A stretch of 42,462 nucleotides of DNA. Origin: a virus. Each line of letters starts with the position of its first letter. The first letter of the stretch is position 1. The notes beneath the pieces are model-generated. The model ran no database searches, was not told where the DNA came from, and worked only from the letters and a program-made list of their open reading frames with translations. Location: the IMG/VR virus record IMGVR_UViG_3300043433_000035, positions 1-42,462 of that record; one strand, 5' to 3'. The position numbers and the translations under genes are program-made. Positions 29,579 to 38,531 of the stretch are shown here, piece after piece.

Positions 29579-30730
29579 ATGAGTTTTCCAGCCGGAAATA
29601 TAATCCCAATCAACGTACGCATTAGTCCCGCAGGGTTAGGTACTGCAAATTTTACCAGCGCTATGTTGTTCGCACCGCAAGATGAAGCACCCGAACTATT
29701 TTTACCGAATACATACCGCGAATATTTTAAATTAAAATCATTATCTGTTGATTTTGATGATACAACCGAGACATATAAAGCCGGTGCTAAATGGCTAGAT
29801 GGCACACCTGCTACAGGTTCTACACGTTCTTTACGTGTCTGGTGTCGTGCTAAGACCGATACAACATGGCCTATTAGTTTAGCTAAAGCATTCGATAAAA
29901 CTTGGTGGTATTGGACAATGGTTACGGGTACCACCTACGCCATTCCAGCAGACGTAAAGGCTATTGGTAAATGGTGTGAAGATACCAATGTGATGTTTAT
30001 TAATAACCAGACAGGCGATGCTGCTGCTAAGATTCGTGGTTCCACTGTTAACAACGATATCGCAACAGAATTGACTACTCTCGGTTATCGTCACGTATAT
30101 ACAGCATGTCATGCTACAGATGCGTATAGTGGTAATGCTCTAGCCAAACATTTTGCATCCGTTAATTACTCTGCCACCCGCTCAACGATTACTGGAGATT
30201 TTAAAAAATCTCCAGGGGTTGCTGCTGAAAGCTTAAGTGATACAGAATACTCTGCAATGATGTTGGCTACCAAAAAAGCGGTATTCTATAGTGTAGTTGA
30301 TTTGCAAGGTTCGTCAGATATGGGTCGCTGGTTAAATACTCGCACTCATTCAACGTACGGCGAATTTATTGATGATGTTGTAAATCTTGATGCAATGGTT
30401 AACTCCCTCACTGTGGCTTTATACAATGTTATTGCTAATCAACCAACCAAACTTGCACAAACTCCACAAGGGCAAGCTACTCTAATCGGCGCAGCTCGTG
30501 CTGTGGGTGAACAGTACATTCGTAATGGTTATTTGGGTGCGCGTAATTATATCGATCCAGATGATGGTCAAACTAAATTCACAGTGGGTTATGAAATATT
30601 AACCAAACCTGAAGATATTTTAGACCTGTCGGATTCAGACCGTAATGCGCGTAAATCGGCACCATTGCGGATTCGTTTATTCCGTGCAGGTGCTATCCAC
30701 ATTGCACAAGTTGATGTTGACGTTTATTAA
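29579..30730 (+). CDS. Tail sheath protein (DUF3383-like)
   Basis: This 383-residue protein forms the contractile sheath. Features of DUF3383 are visible: GNIIPINVRISPAGLGTANF at the start, SLAKAFDKTWWYWTMVTG, NNDIATELTTLGYRHVYTAC, GDFKKSPGVAAESLSDTE and a C-terminal PLRIRLFRAGAIHIAQVDVD. With the tube gene next it shows the phage is a myovirus. Confidence 0.9.
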   Translation: MSFPAGNIIPINVRISPAGLGTANFTSAMLFAPQDEAPELFLPNTYREYFKLKSLSVDFDDTTETYKAGAKWLDGTPATGSTRSLRVWCRAKTDTTWPISLAKAFDKTWWYWTMVTGTTYAIPADVKAIGKWCEDTNVMFINNQTGDAAAKIRGSTVNNDIATELTTLGYRHVYTACHATDAYSGNALAKHFASVNYSATRSTITGDFKKSPGVAAESLSDTEYSAMMLATKKAVFYSVVDLQGSSDMGRWLNTRTHSTYGEFIDDVVNLDAMVNSLTVALYNVIANQPTKLAQTPQGQATLIGAARAVGEQYIRNGYLGARNYIDPDDGQTKFTVGYEILTKPEDILDLSDSDRNARKSAPLRIRLFRAGAIHIAQVDVDVY

Positions 30731-30746
30731 TTGAGGACTGCTAATC

Positions 30747-31154
30747 ATGGCATTACATAATTTAAGTACTGATTTATCAGTTGTTACAGTTAATGGTCGT
30801 CAAATTACAGATTGGGGCGAAACTGATCCACCGTATACCGATGCACCTATTGACCCCTCCAGCGCATTACGTCGTGGTCTGGGAGGTAATGCAATACGTT
30901 TGGACAGGATTAACCCCGGTCGAACTGTAAACTTATATATCAACCCGGGTAGCGCAGATAGTGCATATTTGCAAGGGCTATTTAATTCCAAAGCCAATAT
31001 CACTTTGACATTTACCCAAATTGGTACACTCGAGACGGCGGTAGGTACTGAGGGTGTGATGACAAATGATGGCGAACGTGGTCGTACGGGTATGACAATT
31101 ACGGATGATCAATTCATTATGGAATTTAACGCATGGACAGGGTTAAGGGGTTAA
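30747..31154 (+). CDS. Tail tube protein (DUF3277-like)
   Basis: This 135-residue protein builds the inner tube. It has family features: STDLSVVTVNGRQITDWGE near the start, INPGSADSAYLQGLFNSK in the middle and GMTITDDQFIMEFNAWTGL at the end. GAGGA precedes the start. It follows the sheath as usual. Confidence 0.88.
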   Translation: MALHNLSTDLSVVTVNGRQITDWGETDPPYTDAPIDPSSALRRGLGGNAIRLDRINPGRTVNLYINPGSADSAYLQGLFNSKANITLTFTQIGTLETAVGTEGVMTNDGERGRTGMTITDDQFIMEFNAWTGLRG

Positions 31155-31157
31155 TGT

Positions 31158-31568
31158 ATGTCTAATGTAAAATCGTTTGATATCGGTGGGACAACATATA
31201 ACGCCGTTATGTTATCAGCAGTACAACAGGATGAATTGTTGAGTTTACTCACATCTACAGTTATGCAACGTGGATTAAACGCCGCAATTAATAATGTAGA
31301 ATTAGGCGATAGTGTCTTGATGCCTATGTTTATGTCAATGCCCCAAGATATTAAAACTCAAGTGGCTAATAAACTGATGTACAAAATTGCTGTAAACGGC
31401 GGTAAAGAATTAGTAACAATTCACAATTTTATGGGTGATATGGTTAATTATAATAAACTATTATCACAGTTATTATTGTGGAATTTAGCTGATTTTTTCG
31501 ACTGGTTGCACGGCGTCCTAGAAAGCGAAAAAACGCCGATGCAACCAACACCAGACCAACAGTCGTAA
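31158..31568 (+). CDS. Tail assembly chaperone, first frame (G-like)
   Basis: This 136-residue protein begins MSNVKSFDIGGTTYNA. It lies between tube and tape measure, the conserved place of tail assembly chaperones. It is helical with a Pro/Gln-rich end (TPMQPTPDQQS). An open -1 frame overlaps it from 31493, and slippery runs T-TTT-TTC (31493-31499) and GAAAAAAC (31527-31534) could yield a longer fusion. Confidence 0.8.
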   Translation: MSNVKSFDIGGTTYNAVMLSAVQQDELLSLLTSTVMQRGLNAAINNVELGDSVLMPMFMSMPQDIKTQVANKLMYKIAVNGGKELVTIHNFMGDMVNYNKLLSQLLLWNLADFFDWLHGVLESEKTPMQPTPDQQS

Positions 31569-31726
31569 ATTGGTATTTAATGCGTCCGTGTGTCGGTGTT
31601 GTTGGTTTATGTCCGCCCTTGTGCAGTTGGGCGGATTTAAACGACTGTACATATTCTCTAGCGGATGTTGAGTTATTTAATCAAGCGATTGATGAGATGA
31701 TCGCAACCCGCGAGGTTAAAAAATAA
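31493..31726 (+). CDS. Tail assembly chaperone, frameshift extension (GT-like)
   Basis: The -1 frame stays open from 31493 to the stop at 31724-31726. Its last part, NWYLMRPCVGVVGL then LADVELFNQAIDEMI, looks like a genuine chaperone C-terminus. An ATG at 31580 could start it alone but has no ribosome site, so frameshifting from the previous gene is the better explanation. Its stop shares a base with the tape measure start (TAATG). Confidence 0.65.
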   Translation, partial: FFRLVARRPRKRKNADATNTRPTVVNWYLMRPCVGVVGLCPPLCSWADLNDCTYSLADVELFNQAIDEMIATREVKK

Positions 31727-33177
31727 TGGCGTCGGTACTGACAAAATTTTTAATTGGTATAGGTTGGCAAACCGACGACTTTAAAAAGGGTGAACGGGAT
31801 ATAACCACAGGTCTTGAAAATGTCAAGACTAACATAACAACGACGGGTACGACTATTACAGCAGCGATGATAGGTATGGGTAAATCCGCCATCAATACCG
31901 CTGATAAAATTAATACAATGTCGCTTAGTACCAACACTCTTTACACTAGCACCCGTGACGTTAATAATTTCGGATTAGCACTTCGTGGTGTTGGTGGTGA
32001 TGCAGGTGATGCAGTCGGTGAGATTAAAAACGCCGAGACAGCTCTTGCGAAGCTACGTTCAAGAGGTGAAGCAGGTGCTATATTTGGTGGTGAATTAAGT
32101 ACAGCAGGCATAGATATTAAACCTTTAATGAGGGTCGAGTCTGGTGTTGAATTCATGGCTGAATTGTCTAAGCAGATGCCCAACTTGACAAAAGAGAAAA
32201 GAATATTAGTACAGCAAACCTTAGGATTATCATCCGCAACAATTGAGTTGTTATCAAAAGGTGAAACAGAATACAGTAAAATATTGAGGCATGTTGATAA
32301 TGTGGCAGGATTATCAACGGAGTTACTCGATAATAGTAGAAAATTAAACGAAGCATTAAATGAAACACAGTTGCGGTGGGATGGTATTTATAACACCATG
32401 GCTAATGCTGTTATGCCTATACTAACGGACATGACTACAAAAGGGGGTAACTGGTTAATTGATACAGTTAAACCGATTGTTGAAGAGAACCCTGTAGAAA
32501 TGGCTGTAGGCGGTTCTCTTGTTGCTGCTGGTACCGCAGGTGGTGTGACTAGTGCAGGTTTGAGTATGTTGGGTATGGGTGCCACTGGTGCAGGTGTAGC
32601 TGCCGCTGCCTTACCTACAGCAGTTATCGGTGCAGGAATTATGGCCAGCCCGTATATAGATGAAGCATTACAAGGTAATAAGATTTACGATATTGTTAAT
32701 AGTGCTACAGTGACCGCACTACATGGTCTAACAGGATTTGATATTAGTCGAGGTAATGTTCACAAGGATGAACCAACTGTTTGGGGAAGACTATTTACAG
32801 ATGACAAGTCTGTAGAAAATAAACAGCCGTCATGGTGGGATGGTTTATTTAATGAATCTATAAAGAATAAACAACCATCATTTGGTGACTTTGAGCAGCC
32901 GTCATGGTGGGATAGTGTATACGATGAATCTGTACGAAATGAACAACCCTCGTTTACTGATTCTGTGTACGCGCCAGAACAATATGCGCCAACTGAATTT
33001 AAAGCACCACCACCGCAACAAATTGAGGTGCAGTTAAAATCGTCTAATCTACCCCCTGTCAATCATAATTTATACGTGACATTGGACGGACAAGCAATTG
33101 AAAGCAAAGTGCAAAAAATAAATGAGCGTGCGGCCGTTAATACTATTGCGGATTTGGGGTCAACAACGGCGAGGTGA
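31726..33177 (+). CDS. Tape measure protein
   Basis: This 483-residue protein sets tail length. It has a helical N-terminal half, a Gly/Ala-rich hydrophobic middle (GGSLVAAGTAGGVTSAGLSM; LPTAVIGAGIMASPYI) and a C-terminal part with two copies of QPSWWD (DNA CAGCCGTCATGGTGGGAT at 32824 and 32896), 72 bp apart. Position and composition support the call. At 483 residues it would imply a rather short tail. Confidence 0.82.
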   Translation: MASVLTKFLIGIGWQTDDFKKGERDITTGLENVKTNITTTGTTITAAMIGMGKSAINTADKINTMSLSTNTLYTSTRDVNNFGLALRGVGGDAGDAVGEIKNAETALAKLRSRGEAGAIFGGELSTAGIDIKPLMRVESGVEFMAELSKQMPNLTKEKRILVQQTLGLSSATIELLSKGETEYSKILRHVDNVAGLSTELLDNSRKLNEALNETQLRWDGIYNTMANAVMPILTDMTTKGGNWLIDTVKPIVEENPVEMAVGGSLVAAGTAGGVTSAGLSMLGMGATGAGVAAAALPTAVIGAGIMASPYIDEALQGNKIYDIVNSATVTALHGLTGFDISRGNVHKDEPTVWGRLFTDDKSVENKQPSWWDGLFNESIKNKQPSFGDFEQPSWWDSVYDESVRNEQPSFTDSVYAPEQYAPTEFKAPPPQQIEVQLKSSNLPPVNHNLYVTLDGQAIESKVQKINERAAVNTIADLGSTTAR

Positions 33178-33180
33178 TAG

Positions 33181-33837
33181 ATGTCAATAATAAATATATT
33201 CACGCAGCAAGCGCCGACACTAGCGGGATATTCTTTTGATGCTGTACTTGAGGACACTATAGACGCATCCGTAGAGTGGACAACATACCCCGTAGAATCC
33301 GGTGTTAACGTTAATGACCATCGAATCATACAACCAATTCAGTGGTCATTAACTGGCGCTGTGAGTAATAACCCGCTACAACCACAATTGACCGATTTTT
33401 TAAGTGGTGTAGCATCTAAACTGGTAGATAACCCATACGTTGCCACAATTGCTGGTTTAAGCGCGGGGTTTTTGGCAGGTAGTGCAGGTACACGGGCAAG
33501 TAGTACCCTTTTAAAATTGATAGAGTTAATGGTGTCCGGTGAACCTTTTGATATCGATGCTGGCGATATTCAACTTTCGAATATGGTTATAAGTAGAATC
33601 GGTCGCACGCGTGATCCGTCTAATGAAAACGGCTTGTTATTTACCGCTGAATTACAAGAACTAATAACCATAGACCGACTCGTATCACTTGATCAACCTC
33701 GACAAACTCAATTAAGAGATGGTGATGTGGCCAAATCAGGAATGGCGCGTATTGTCAATAAAGGTCGAAAAGTCACAAGTGATGCGCCCAGTTCGGTGAG
33801 TAAAGAAGCCAACATTGTATTAGATGGGGGAATTTAA
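33181..33837 (+). CDS. Baseplate hub-region protein
   Basis: This 218-residue protein begins MSIINIFTQQAPTLAGYSFD, directly after the tape measure. The first 60 residues (VEWTTYPVESGVNVNDHRI) resemble the N-terminal domain of distal-tail or LysM-type hub-associated proteins of myoviruses. The middle is hydrophobic (ATIAGLSAGFLAGSAG). It is likely to bridge the tube end and the hub. Confidence 0.7.
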   Translation: MSIINIFTQQAPTLAGYSFDAVLEDTIDASVEWTTYPVESGVNVNDHRIIQPIQWSLTGAVSNNPLQPQLTDFLSGVASKLVDNPYVATIAGLSAGFLAGSAGTRASSTLLKLIELMVSGEPFDIDAGDIQLSNMVISRIGRTRDPSNENGLLFTAELQELITIDRLVSLDQPRQTQLRDGDVAKSGMARIVNKGRKVTSDAPSSVSKEANIVLDGGI

Positions 33838-34134
33838 ATGATTGAAATACCTTTAGAATCTGGTTCTAAAAATGCGCATCAAACATTCAGTGTGCAATTA
33901 GGTGATAATTACTTAGATTTTGAAATTAATTACGTGGGTTATATTGACACACCTTGTTGGACTGTCAATATCAGTATGGATAAAACACCATTGGTAATGG
34001 GTGCAATGTTGGTTTCCGGCGCTGATATCACTGCAAATTACAATGCCAACATAGGTCGTTTTGCATTTGTTGGTGATGAAACCACGCTTGATAACCTCGG
34101 TAAAAGTAATAACCTTGTGTGGGTGACAGAATGA
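33838..34134 (+). CDS. Baseplate plug-like protein
   Basis: This 98-residue protein begins MIEIPLESGSKNAHQTFSV. It matches the pattern of small phage baseplate plug proteins: IPLESG start, beta-rich, with TPLVMGAMLVSGADI near the middle. It lies between two hub genes and overlaps the next start (ATGA). Confidence 0.72.
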   Translation: MIEIPLESGSKNAHQTFSVQLGDNYLDFEINYVGYIDTPCWTVNISMDKTPLVMGAMLVSGADITANYNANIGRFAFVGDETTLDNLGKSNNLVWVTE

Positions 34135-35567
34135 CCACACGGCGCAGGTTGTGGAGTATGGATATAGCAGGGGAAACTTTCATTTCTGAATCTGATGGAC
34201 ATCAGTTCCGCATTACTTTTGATGTGATTATCAAACCTGGAAACAGTGTTAGTTTTGCCGATATACGAATATATAACCTGTCAAAATCGAGCACAATTAC
34301 ACAAGGTGACACAGTGACATTTCGCGCTGGGTTCAGTAATGTTGTAGATACTATTTTCACAGGGTTTGTGACAAATACTTTCAGAGAGCGTGAGGGGGCA
34401 GACGTTATTACGCGATTGGCATGTATATCAGGTGATGCACGAGAAGATAGAGGTTCGGTTGCGGCTTCTTATGGGTCTAATGTTTTACTGACCGATATAA
34501 TTAAAGGGTTAGCTAAAGCATGGCCTCGTAGATTATCAATGGATGATTCACAATTTGATGACGTACCCCCATTATCAAGCGGTTATGTGGCCGATGGCGA
34601 TATACCAACACAATTAGACAAATTAAAAAACGCTTTTGATTTTGAATGGACGCAGGATTTGGGGCGACTAATGGTAACTCGAGTTGATAAGCCCCGAAAA
34701 GGTGTTATTACTGAAATATCACAATTCACAGGGATGATAGGTATACCCGAGGTTACAGGTGGTCCAGAAGGGATTGGGGTTTTTGTAATCAACACATTGA
34801 ACCCTTACTTTAGAATTGATGGCCGTATAAATATTAAATCTGAATTCAGTACATTTAATACTGGTAATATTTTTGTTTCGGCGATGACGGGTGACGCCAA
34901 AGCGTCAGGGGAGTATAATATATTCCAAATGCGCCACCGTGGAGATAGTTGGGGCAACCAATGGGTGACAGAAATAGACGCAAAAAGAGCAGGAACTGCG
35001 CAGCGTAATAAGTTACTGAACGAACCATCAGGAGACTCTACAGCCCCAAGTACAACAGGTGCATTAATTTGGGGTGAAAGTGTAAACGCTGATTTTAGGA
35101 CTAAAACCCGTGAAATTGCGGGACGTTTGAGATTTCAACCTAATTGGTTAATGGCCGTCATGGCATTTGAAACCGGACGTACGTTCGATCCTGCCGAACG
35201 CAACAGGGCGGGAGGGAGTGCCACCGGATTGATTCAGTTTATGCCTGATACCGCCAAACAATTAGGTACAACTACAGCACGACTTGCACGTATGACAGCC
35301 GTAGAGCAACTTGATTATGTTGAGAAATATTATGAACCTGCAAAATCAAGAATTAATAACTTGGCGGATTGTTATATTGCGGTTTTGGCTGGTGTAAATT
35401 CGTCCGCTCTCGGTAAACCCGATGATTATATCTTGTGGCGTTATCCGTCTAGAGAATATAACGCCAACAGACCGCTTGACGTAAAAAACAAAGGATACAT
35501 TACAAAAGGTGACGCGGCGGTACGAGTAGATGAAGAAATGCGACGCGGGGTACAATATGCAAGATAA
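34131..35567 (+). CDS. Baseplate hub protein fused to a lytic transglycosylase
   Basis: This 478-residue protein has two parts. Residues 1 to about 300 form a hub-like domain (FRITFDVIIKPGNSVSFADI; LKNAFDFEWTQDLGRLMVTR). Residues about 320-478 form a soluble-lytic-transglycosylase/lysozyme-like domain with catalytic E347 in AFETGR and GGSATGLIQFMPDTAKQLG following. The enzyme would open the peptidoglycan locally during DNA entry. The start at 34131 overlaps the previous stop (ATGA). Confidence 0.85.
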   Translation: MTTRRRLWSMDIAGETFISESDGHQFRITFDVIIKPGNSVSFADIRIYNLSKSSTITQGDTVTFRAGFSNVVDTIFTGFVTNTFREREGADVITRLACISGDAREDRGSVAASYGSNVLLTDIIKGLAKAWPRRLSMDDSQFDDVPPLSSGYVADGDIPTQLDKLKNAFDFEWTQDLGRLMVTRVDKPRKGVITEISQFTGMIGIPEVTGGPEGIGVFVINTLNPYFRIDGRINIKSEFSTFNTGNIFVSAMTGDAKASGEYNIFQMRHRGDSWGNQWVTEIDAKRAGTAQRNKLLNEPSGDSTAPSTTGALIWGESVNADFRTKTREIAGRLRFQPNWLMAVMAFETGRTFDPAERNRAGGSATGLIQFMPDTAKQLGTTTARLARMTAVEQLDYVEKYYEPAKSRINNLADCYIAVLAGVNSSALGKPDDYILWRYPSREYNANRPLDVKNKGYITKGDAAVRVDEEMRRGVQYAR

Positions 35568-35588
35568 AAAACCCGCCACAAGGGCGGG
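35565..35588 (-). terminator. Minus-strand intrinsic terminator
   Basis: In minus-strand RNA CCCGCCC-ttg-TGGCGGG is followed by seven U. It faces leftward, against the late operon, at the very end of the hub gene. It would end a transcript from the promoter at 35620-35648. Confidence 0.7.
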
Positions 35589-35619
35589 GAATAGGTGCAA
35601 CAAGAGAGAATCTTACAGT

Positions 35620-35648
35620 TTTATACATTGTAACATTGACAATGTCAA
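35620..35648 (-). promoter_or_regulatory. Minus-strand promoter facing a nearby terminator
   Basis: TTGACA (35648-35643), 17 bp, TATAAA (35625-35620) is a near-consensus promoter. It overlaps the shorter palindrome TTGAC-aat-GTCAA (35636-35648). The expected transcript, from about 35613 to 35565, is only about 48 nt and has no gene. Confidence 0.6.
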
Positions 35649-35658
35649 CGGGTAATCT

Positions 35659-36327
35659 ATGACTAGCTATGCAAACGTACATAAAACAGCATTTACCGAA
35701 ATGTCAAAAAGTATTTGCACGTCTGTACCCGGTCATGTTCTGGCATTCGACCCGATATTACAACGTGCTCAAGTGCAGATCGGAATAATCCGAGTAGATG
35801 TTAACGGTGCAATGTTTAACCCGCCACCCATCATAGACGCACCCGTGCATTTTGTCGGTGATGGTTATGTGATAGAATGTCAAATAGATGTAGGTTGTGA
35901 AGGGATTATACTATTTAGCCAGCGCTGTATGGACGGTTGGAAAAATACGGGAGGTATAGCCGACAATCCCATCGGTCGTTTTCATGATATGCAAGATGCA
36001 ATATTTATTCCCGGTATACGCTCACAGGGTAATGTTGTCAGCGATTTTAGCAACAATGGTTTGAAACTACGGAATAAAGAAGGCTCCCAAGTTGCATGGC
36101 TTAAAAATGACGGGTCAATTGATATACGCAACGGTGCCGGGTTTATCACATTAGGCGCCGATGGAATTGTGAATATAAACGGTGTTACATTCGATACTAA
36201 AAGTAATATCAAAACACCAACCCAAATAAACGCACAACAATCGTTAATTGTTGCCGATAAAGAAATGAAAGAACACCGCCACGGTGGAGTACAAACAGGT
36301 TCAGGAAATACAGGGGCGCCGATATGA
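35659..36327 (+). CDS. Baseplate spike protein (Gp138-like)
   Basis: This 222-residue protein forms the membrane-piercing spike. The N-terminal OB-like domain shows VPGHVLAFDPILQRAQVQIG and IDVGCEGIILFSQR. The centre is beta-helical (GAGFITLGADGIVNINGVTF), and the end carries H206-R-H208, the metal-binding tip motif of trimeric spikes. No ribosome site precedes the ATG, and the nearby palindrome lies where one would be. Confidence 0.88.
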   Translation: MTSYANVHKTAFTEMSKSICTSVPGHVLAFDPILQRAQVQIGIIRVDVNGAMFNPPPIIDAPVHFVGDGYVIECQIDVGCEGIILFSQRCMDGWKNTGGIADNPIGRFHDMQDAIFIPGIRSQGNVVSDFSNNGLKLRNKEGSQVAWLKNDGSIDIRNGAGFITLGADGIVNINGVTFDTKSNIKTPTQINAQQSLIVADKEMKEHRHGGVQTGSGNTGAPI

Positions 36328-36671
36328 CAGTACGTGTAATTTCTGATGATGGTGATATAGCCACAAATGGGCAGCAATTTACAACGGGACGGGATGAAAT
36401 TGCTCAAACTGTTAAAACCCGTTTGGGTTTATTTTTAGGCGAATACTTCCGTGATATTACAGACGGCACACCGTGGTTTGAACAGATATTGGGAAAAAGT
36501 GTAAATAATAATACCCGTGAAGCTGTATTACGCAATAGAATTGCACGAACTCCGGGGGTAATTAGATTAACTTACTTTAATGCTGATTTTGATGTAGAAT
36601 TGAGAAAATATAGTGTAACCGCTGGAATATTGACCACCGAAGGTATGGAAATGGTGATTGTTAATGGCTGA
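36324..36671 (+). CDS. Baseplate wedge protein (gp25/W-like)
   Basis: This 115-residue protein begins MTVRVISDDGDIATNGQQF. It has the pattern of small wedge proteins: EIAQTVKTRLGLFLGEYFRD and VLRNRIARTPGVIRL. It overlaps the spike gene (ATGA) and the next gene by 8 nt, in the usual order spike, wedge, baseplate J. Confidence 0.82.
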   Translation: MTVRVISDDGDIATNGQQFTTGRDEIAQTVKTRLGLFLGEYFRDITDGTPWFEQILGKSVNNNTREAVLRNRIARTPGVIRLTYFNADFDVELRKYSVTAGILTTEGMEMVIVNG

Positions 36672-37878
36672 AATTACAAAACGCGGATATAGATTAAAGA
36701 CTCAAAACGAATGGTTTGCGTCTGAAAAAGAATTATATGTAGCAATCGATCCGTTGTGGAATCTCGATCCATCTACTCCTGACGGTTTAAAGATAGCTCA
36801 TGATGCCGAAATTTTTGGGGCATTCGATGAGACATTACAACAAGCACACAGCAGCAAAGACCCGAACAAAGCCCGATTTGTTGACCTTGATATTTTATGT
36901 GCGTTAACTGGTACTAGACGAAGTCAGGGTACACGTAGTAATGCCACAGTTACATTATCGGGTACTCCGGGTGTATTTATTCAACGTGGGTCACGCATTC
37001 GATCTCGAACTACAGGTTCAACGTGGTTTACAGAGCAAGGTGGCACATTAGATACGAACGGTAAATTTACGATAAACGCAATATGTGAAACTGTAGGTCC
37101 CGTACAAGCGGACGCAGGTACACTGACACAAATTGTTGATACTATCGGCGGCTGGGTAAGTGTAACTAACGGACAACCCGCAACACCGGGTACCGCTGTA
37201 GAGCTCGATTCTTCATTACGTGTCAAACGTGCAACGGCTGTAGGTCGTCCGGGTAATAATCAACTCGATTCGATGTACGGTGAACTATTTGCAGTACAGG
37301 ATGTACGACGTGTCAAAATTTATGAAAACGATACAAACAGCGCTGCTGTTTCGGATGATAACCCACATGGGTTACCTGCCCATTCTATCGCGCCGATTAT
37401 TGACGGCGGAACAGATGATAACGTGGCGTTAGCTATATATCTTAAAAAAAATCCAGGCGTAAAATTATTTCAGGCAGGAACAGCTGTTGAGGTGGTAGTT
37501 ACATCTCCGCAATATCCTACAAATACACAAAGAATTAAATTCAGTCGCCCCATATATGTTGATATGAAAGTAGCCGTGACAATCAAAAACGATGGTACTC
37601 TACCCTCCGATGTGGATGTTCAAATTCAAAACGCGTTTATTGAATTTGCAGTGGGTGGATTGGTTCCGGCTCAATACGGATTCAAAGTACAAGGGTTTGA
37701 TATCGGAGAAGATGTACCGTATAGTACAATGTTCACACCAATCAACCAAGTAATAGGGCAATTCGGCAATAGTTATGTTTCAGTTATGACAATCAACGGT
37801 TCCAATACAACAGTGGATATAAAATATAATGAATTGTCACGCTGGACAACATCCAACATCACGGTAACTGTGGTATGA
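36664..37878 (+). CDS. Baseplate J-like protein
   Basis: This 404-residue wedge protein shows the baseplate J features: a helical start (GLKIAHDAEIFGAFDETLQQ), SNATVTLSGTPGVFIQRGSR and DSSLRVKRATAVGRPGNNQ, then a long beta-rich region. ATG 36664 (MAEITKRGY) is preferred to a TTG at 36658. It overlaps the previous and the next gene. Confidence 0.88.
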   Translation: MAEITKRGYRLKTQNEWFASEKELYVAIDPLWNLDPSTPDGLKIAHDAEIFGAFDETLQQAHSSKDPNKARFVDLDILCALTGTRRSQGTRSNATVTLSGTPGVFIQRGSRIRSRTTGSTWFTEQGGTLDTNGKFTINAICETVGPVQADAGTLTQIVDTIGGWVSVTNGQPATPGTAVELDSSLRVKRATAVGRPGNNQLDSMYGELFAVQDVRRVKIYENDTNSAAVSDDNPHGLPAHSIAPIIDGGTDDNVALAIYLKKNPGVKLFQAGTAVEVVVTSPQYPTNTQRIKFSRPIYVDMKVAVTIKNDGTLPSDVDVQIQNAFIEFAVGGLVPAQYGFKVQGFDIGEDVPYSTMFTPINQVIGQFGNSYVSVMTINGSNTTVDIKYNELSRWTTSNITVTVV

Positions 37879-38531
37879 ATATACCCGACCGTATATACTC
37901 CCAATATCGGAACAAACCGAAAGCTGTAAAATGGCTTAATATCGTCGCAGATATGATTACGCCTCTTGTCGATACCGCCGGTGTAGTTCGTAAAATGTAT
38001 GATATCGACACCATGGTAGGTGAACAACTCAATATAATTGGTCGAATTGTAGTTATTCCTCGTAGTTTTATCGGGCATGCCGAAATGTTTCCCGGGTTGT
38101 TTGATTTAGACGATGGTGACGAATTTGGAAATGAAGATGCGGTATTTTCCGAGTTAAATATAGATATAGATTCGTTAATGTCTGACGAACTGTACCGCCT
38201 TGTGATAAAATCTAAAATAATAAAAAACAATAGCGACGCCACGATAGAGTCTATTCTAGATAGTATTAACTTTTTACTACCTAATGCTTATGTTTTTCGT
38301 TTGTTGGACGGTGAAGATATGTCCTTCAGTGTTGAATATTACGGCAATATATCAGATCTGGAACGTTGGGCGTTATTAAATTACAAGTTGATACCAAAAC
38401 CCCAAGGGGTAAGATTTAGTGGATTTTTGGAAGGTTATAATTATGTTGAATTTGGCGATGAAGAAGCACAATTTGGCGATGAAGAAGCACAATTCACAGG
38501 CTTTGTAGGAGTATTCTCAAATGGCACTTAA
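37875..38531 (+). CDS. Baseplate protein (DUF2612-like)
   Basis: This 218-residue protein begins MNIPDRIYSQYRNKPKAVKW. It shows GEQLNIIGRIVVIPR and ELYRLVIKSKIIKNNSDATI, as in DUF2612 and P2 gpI-like wedge proteins. A perfect 21-bp tandem duplication (38451-38492) codes FGDEEAQ twice near the C-terminus. It starts in an ATGA overlap. Confidence 0.82.
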   Translation: MNIPDRIYSQYRNKPKAVKWLNIVADMITPLVDTAGVVRKMYDIDTMVGEQLNIIGRIVVIPRSFIGHAEMFPGLFDLDDGDEFGNEDAVFSELNIDIDSLMSDELYRLVIKSKIIKNNSDATIESILDSINFLLPNAYVFRLLDGEDMSFSVEYYGNISDLERWALLNYKLIPKPQGVRFSGFLEGYNYVEFGDEEAQFGDEEAQFTGFVGVFSNGT

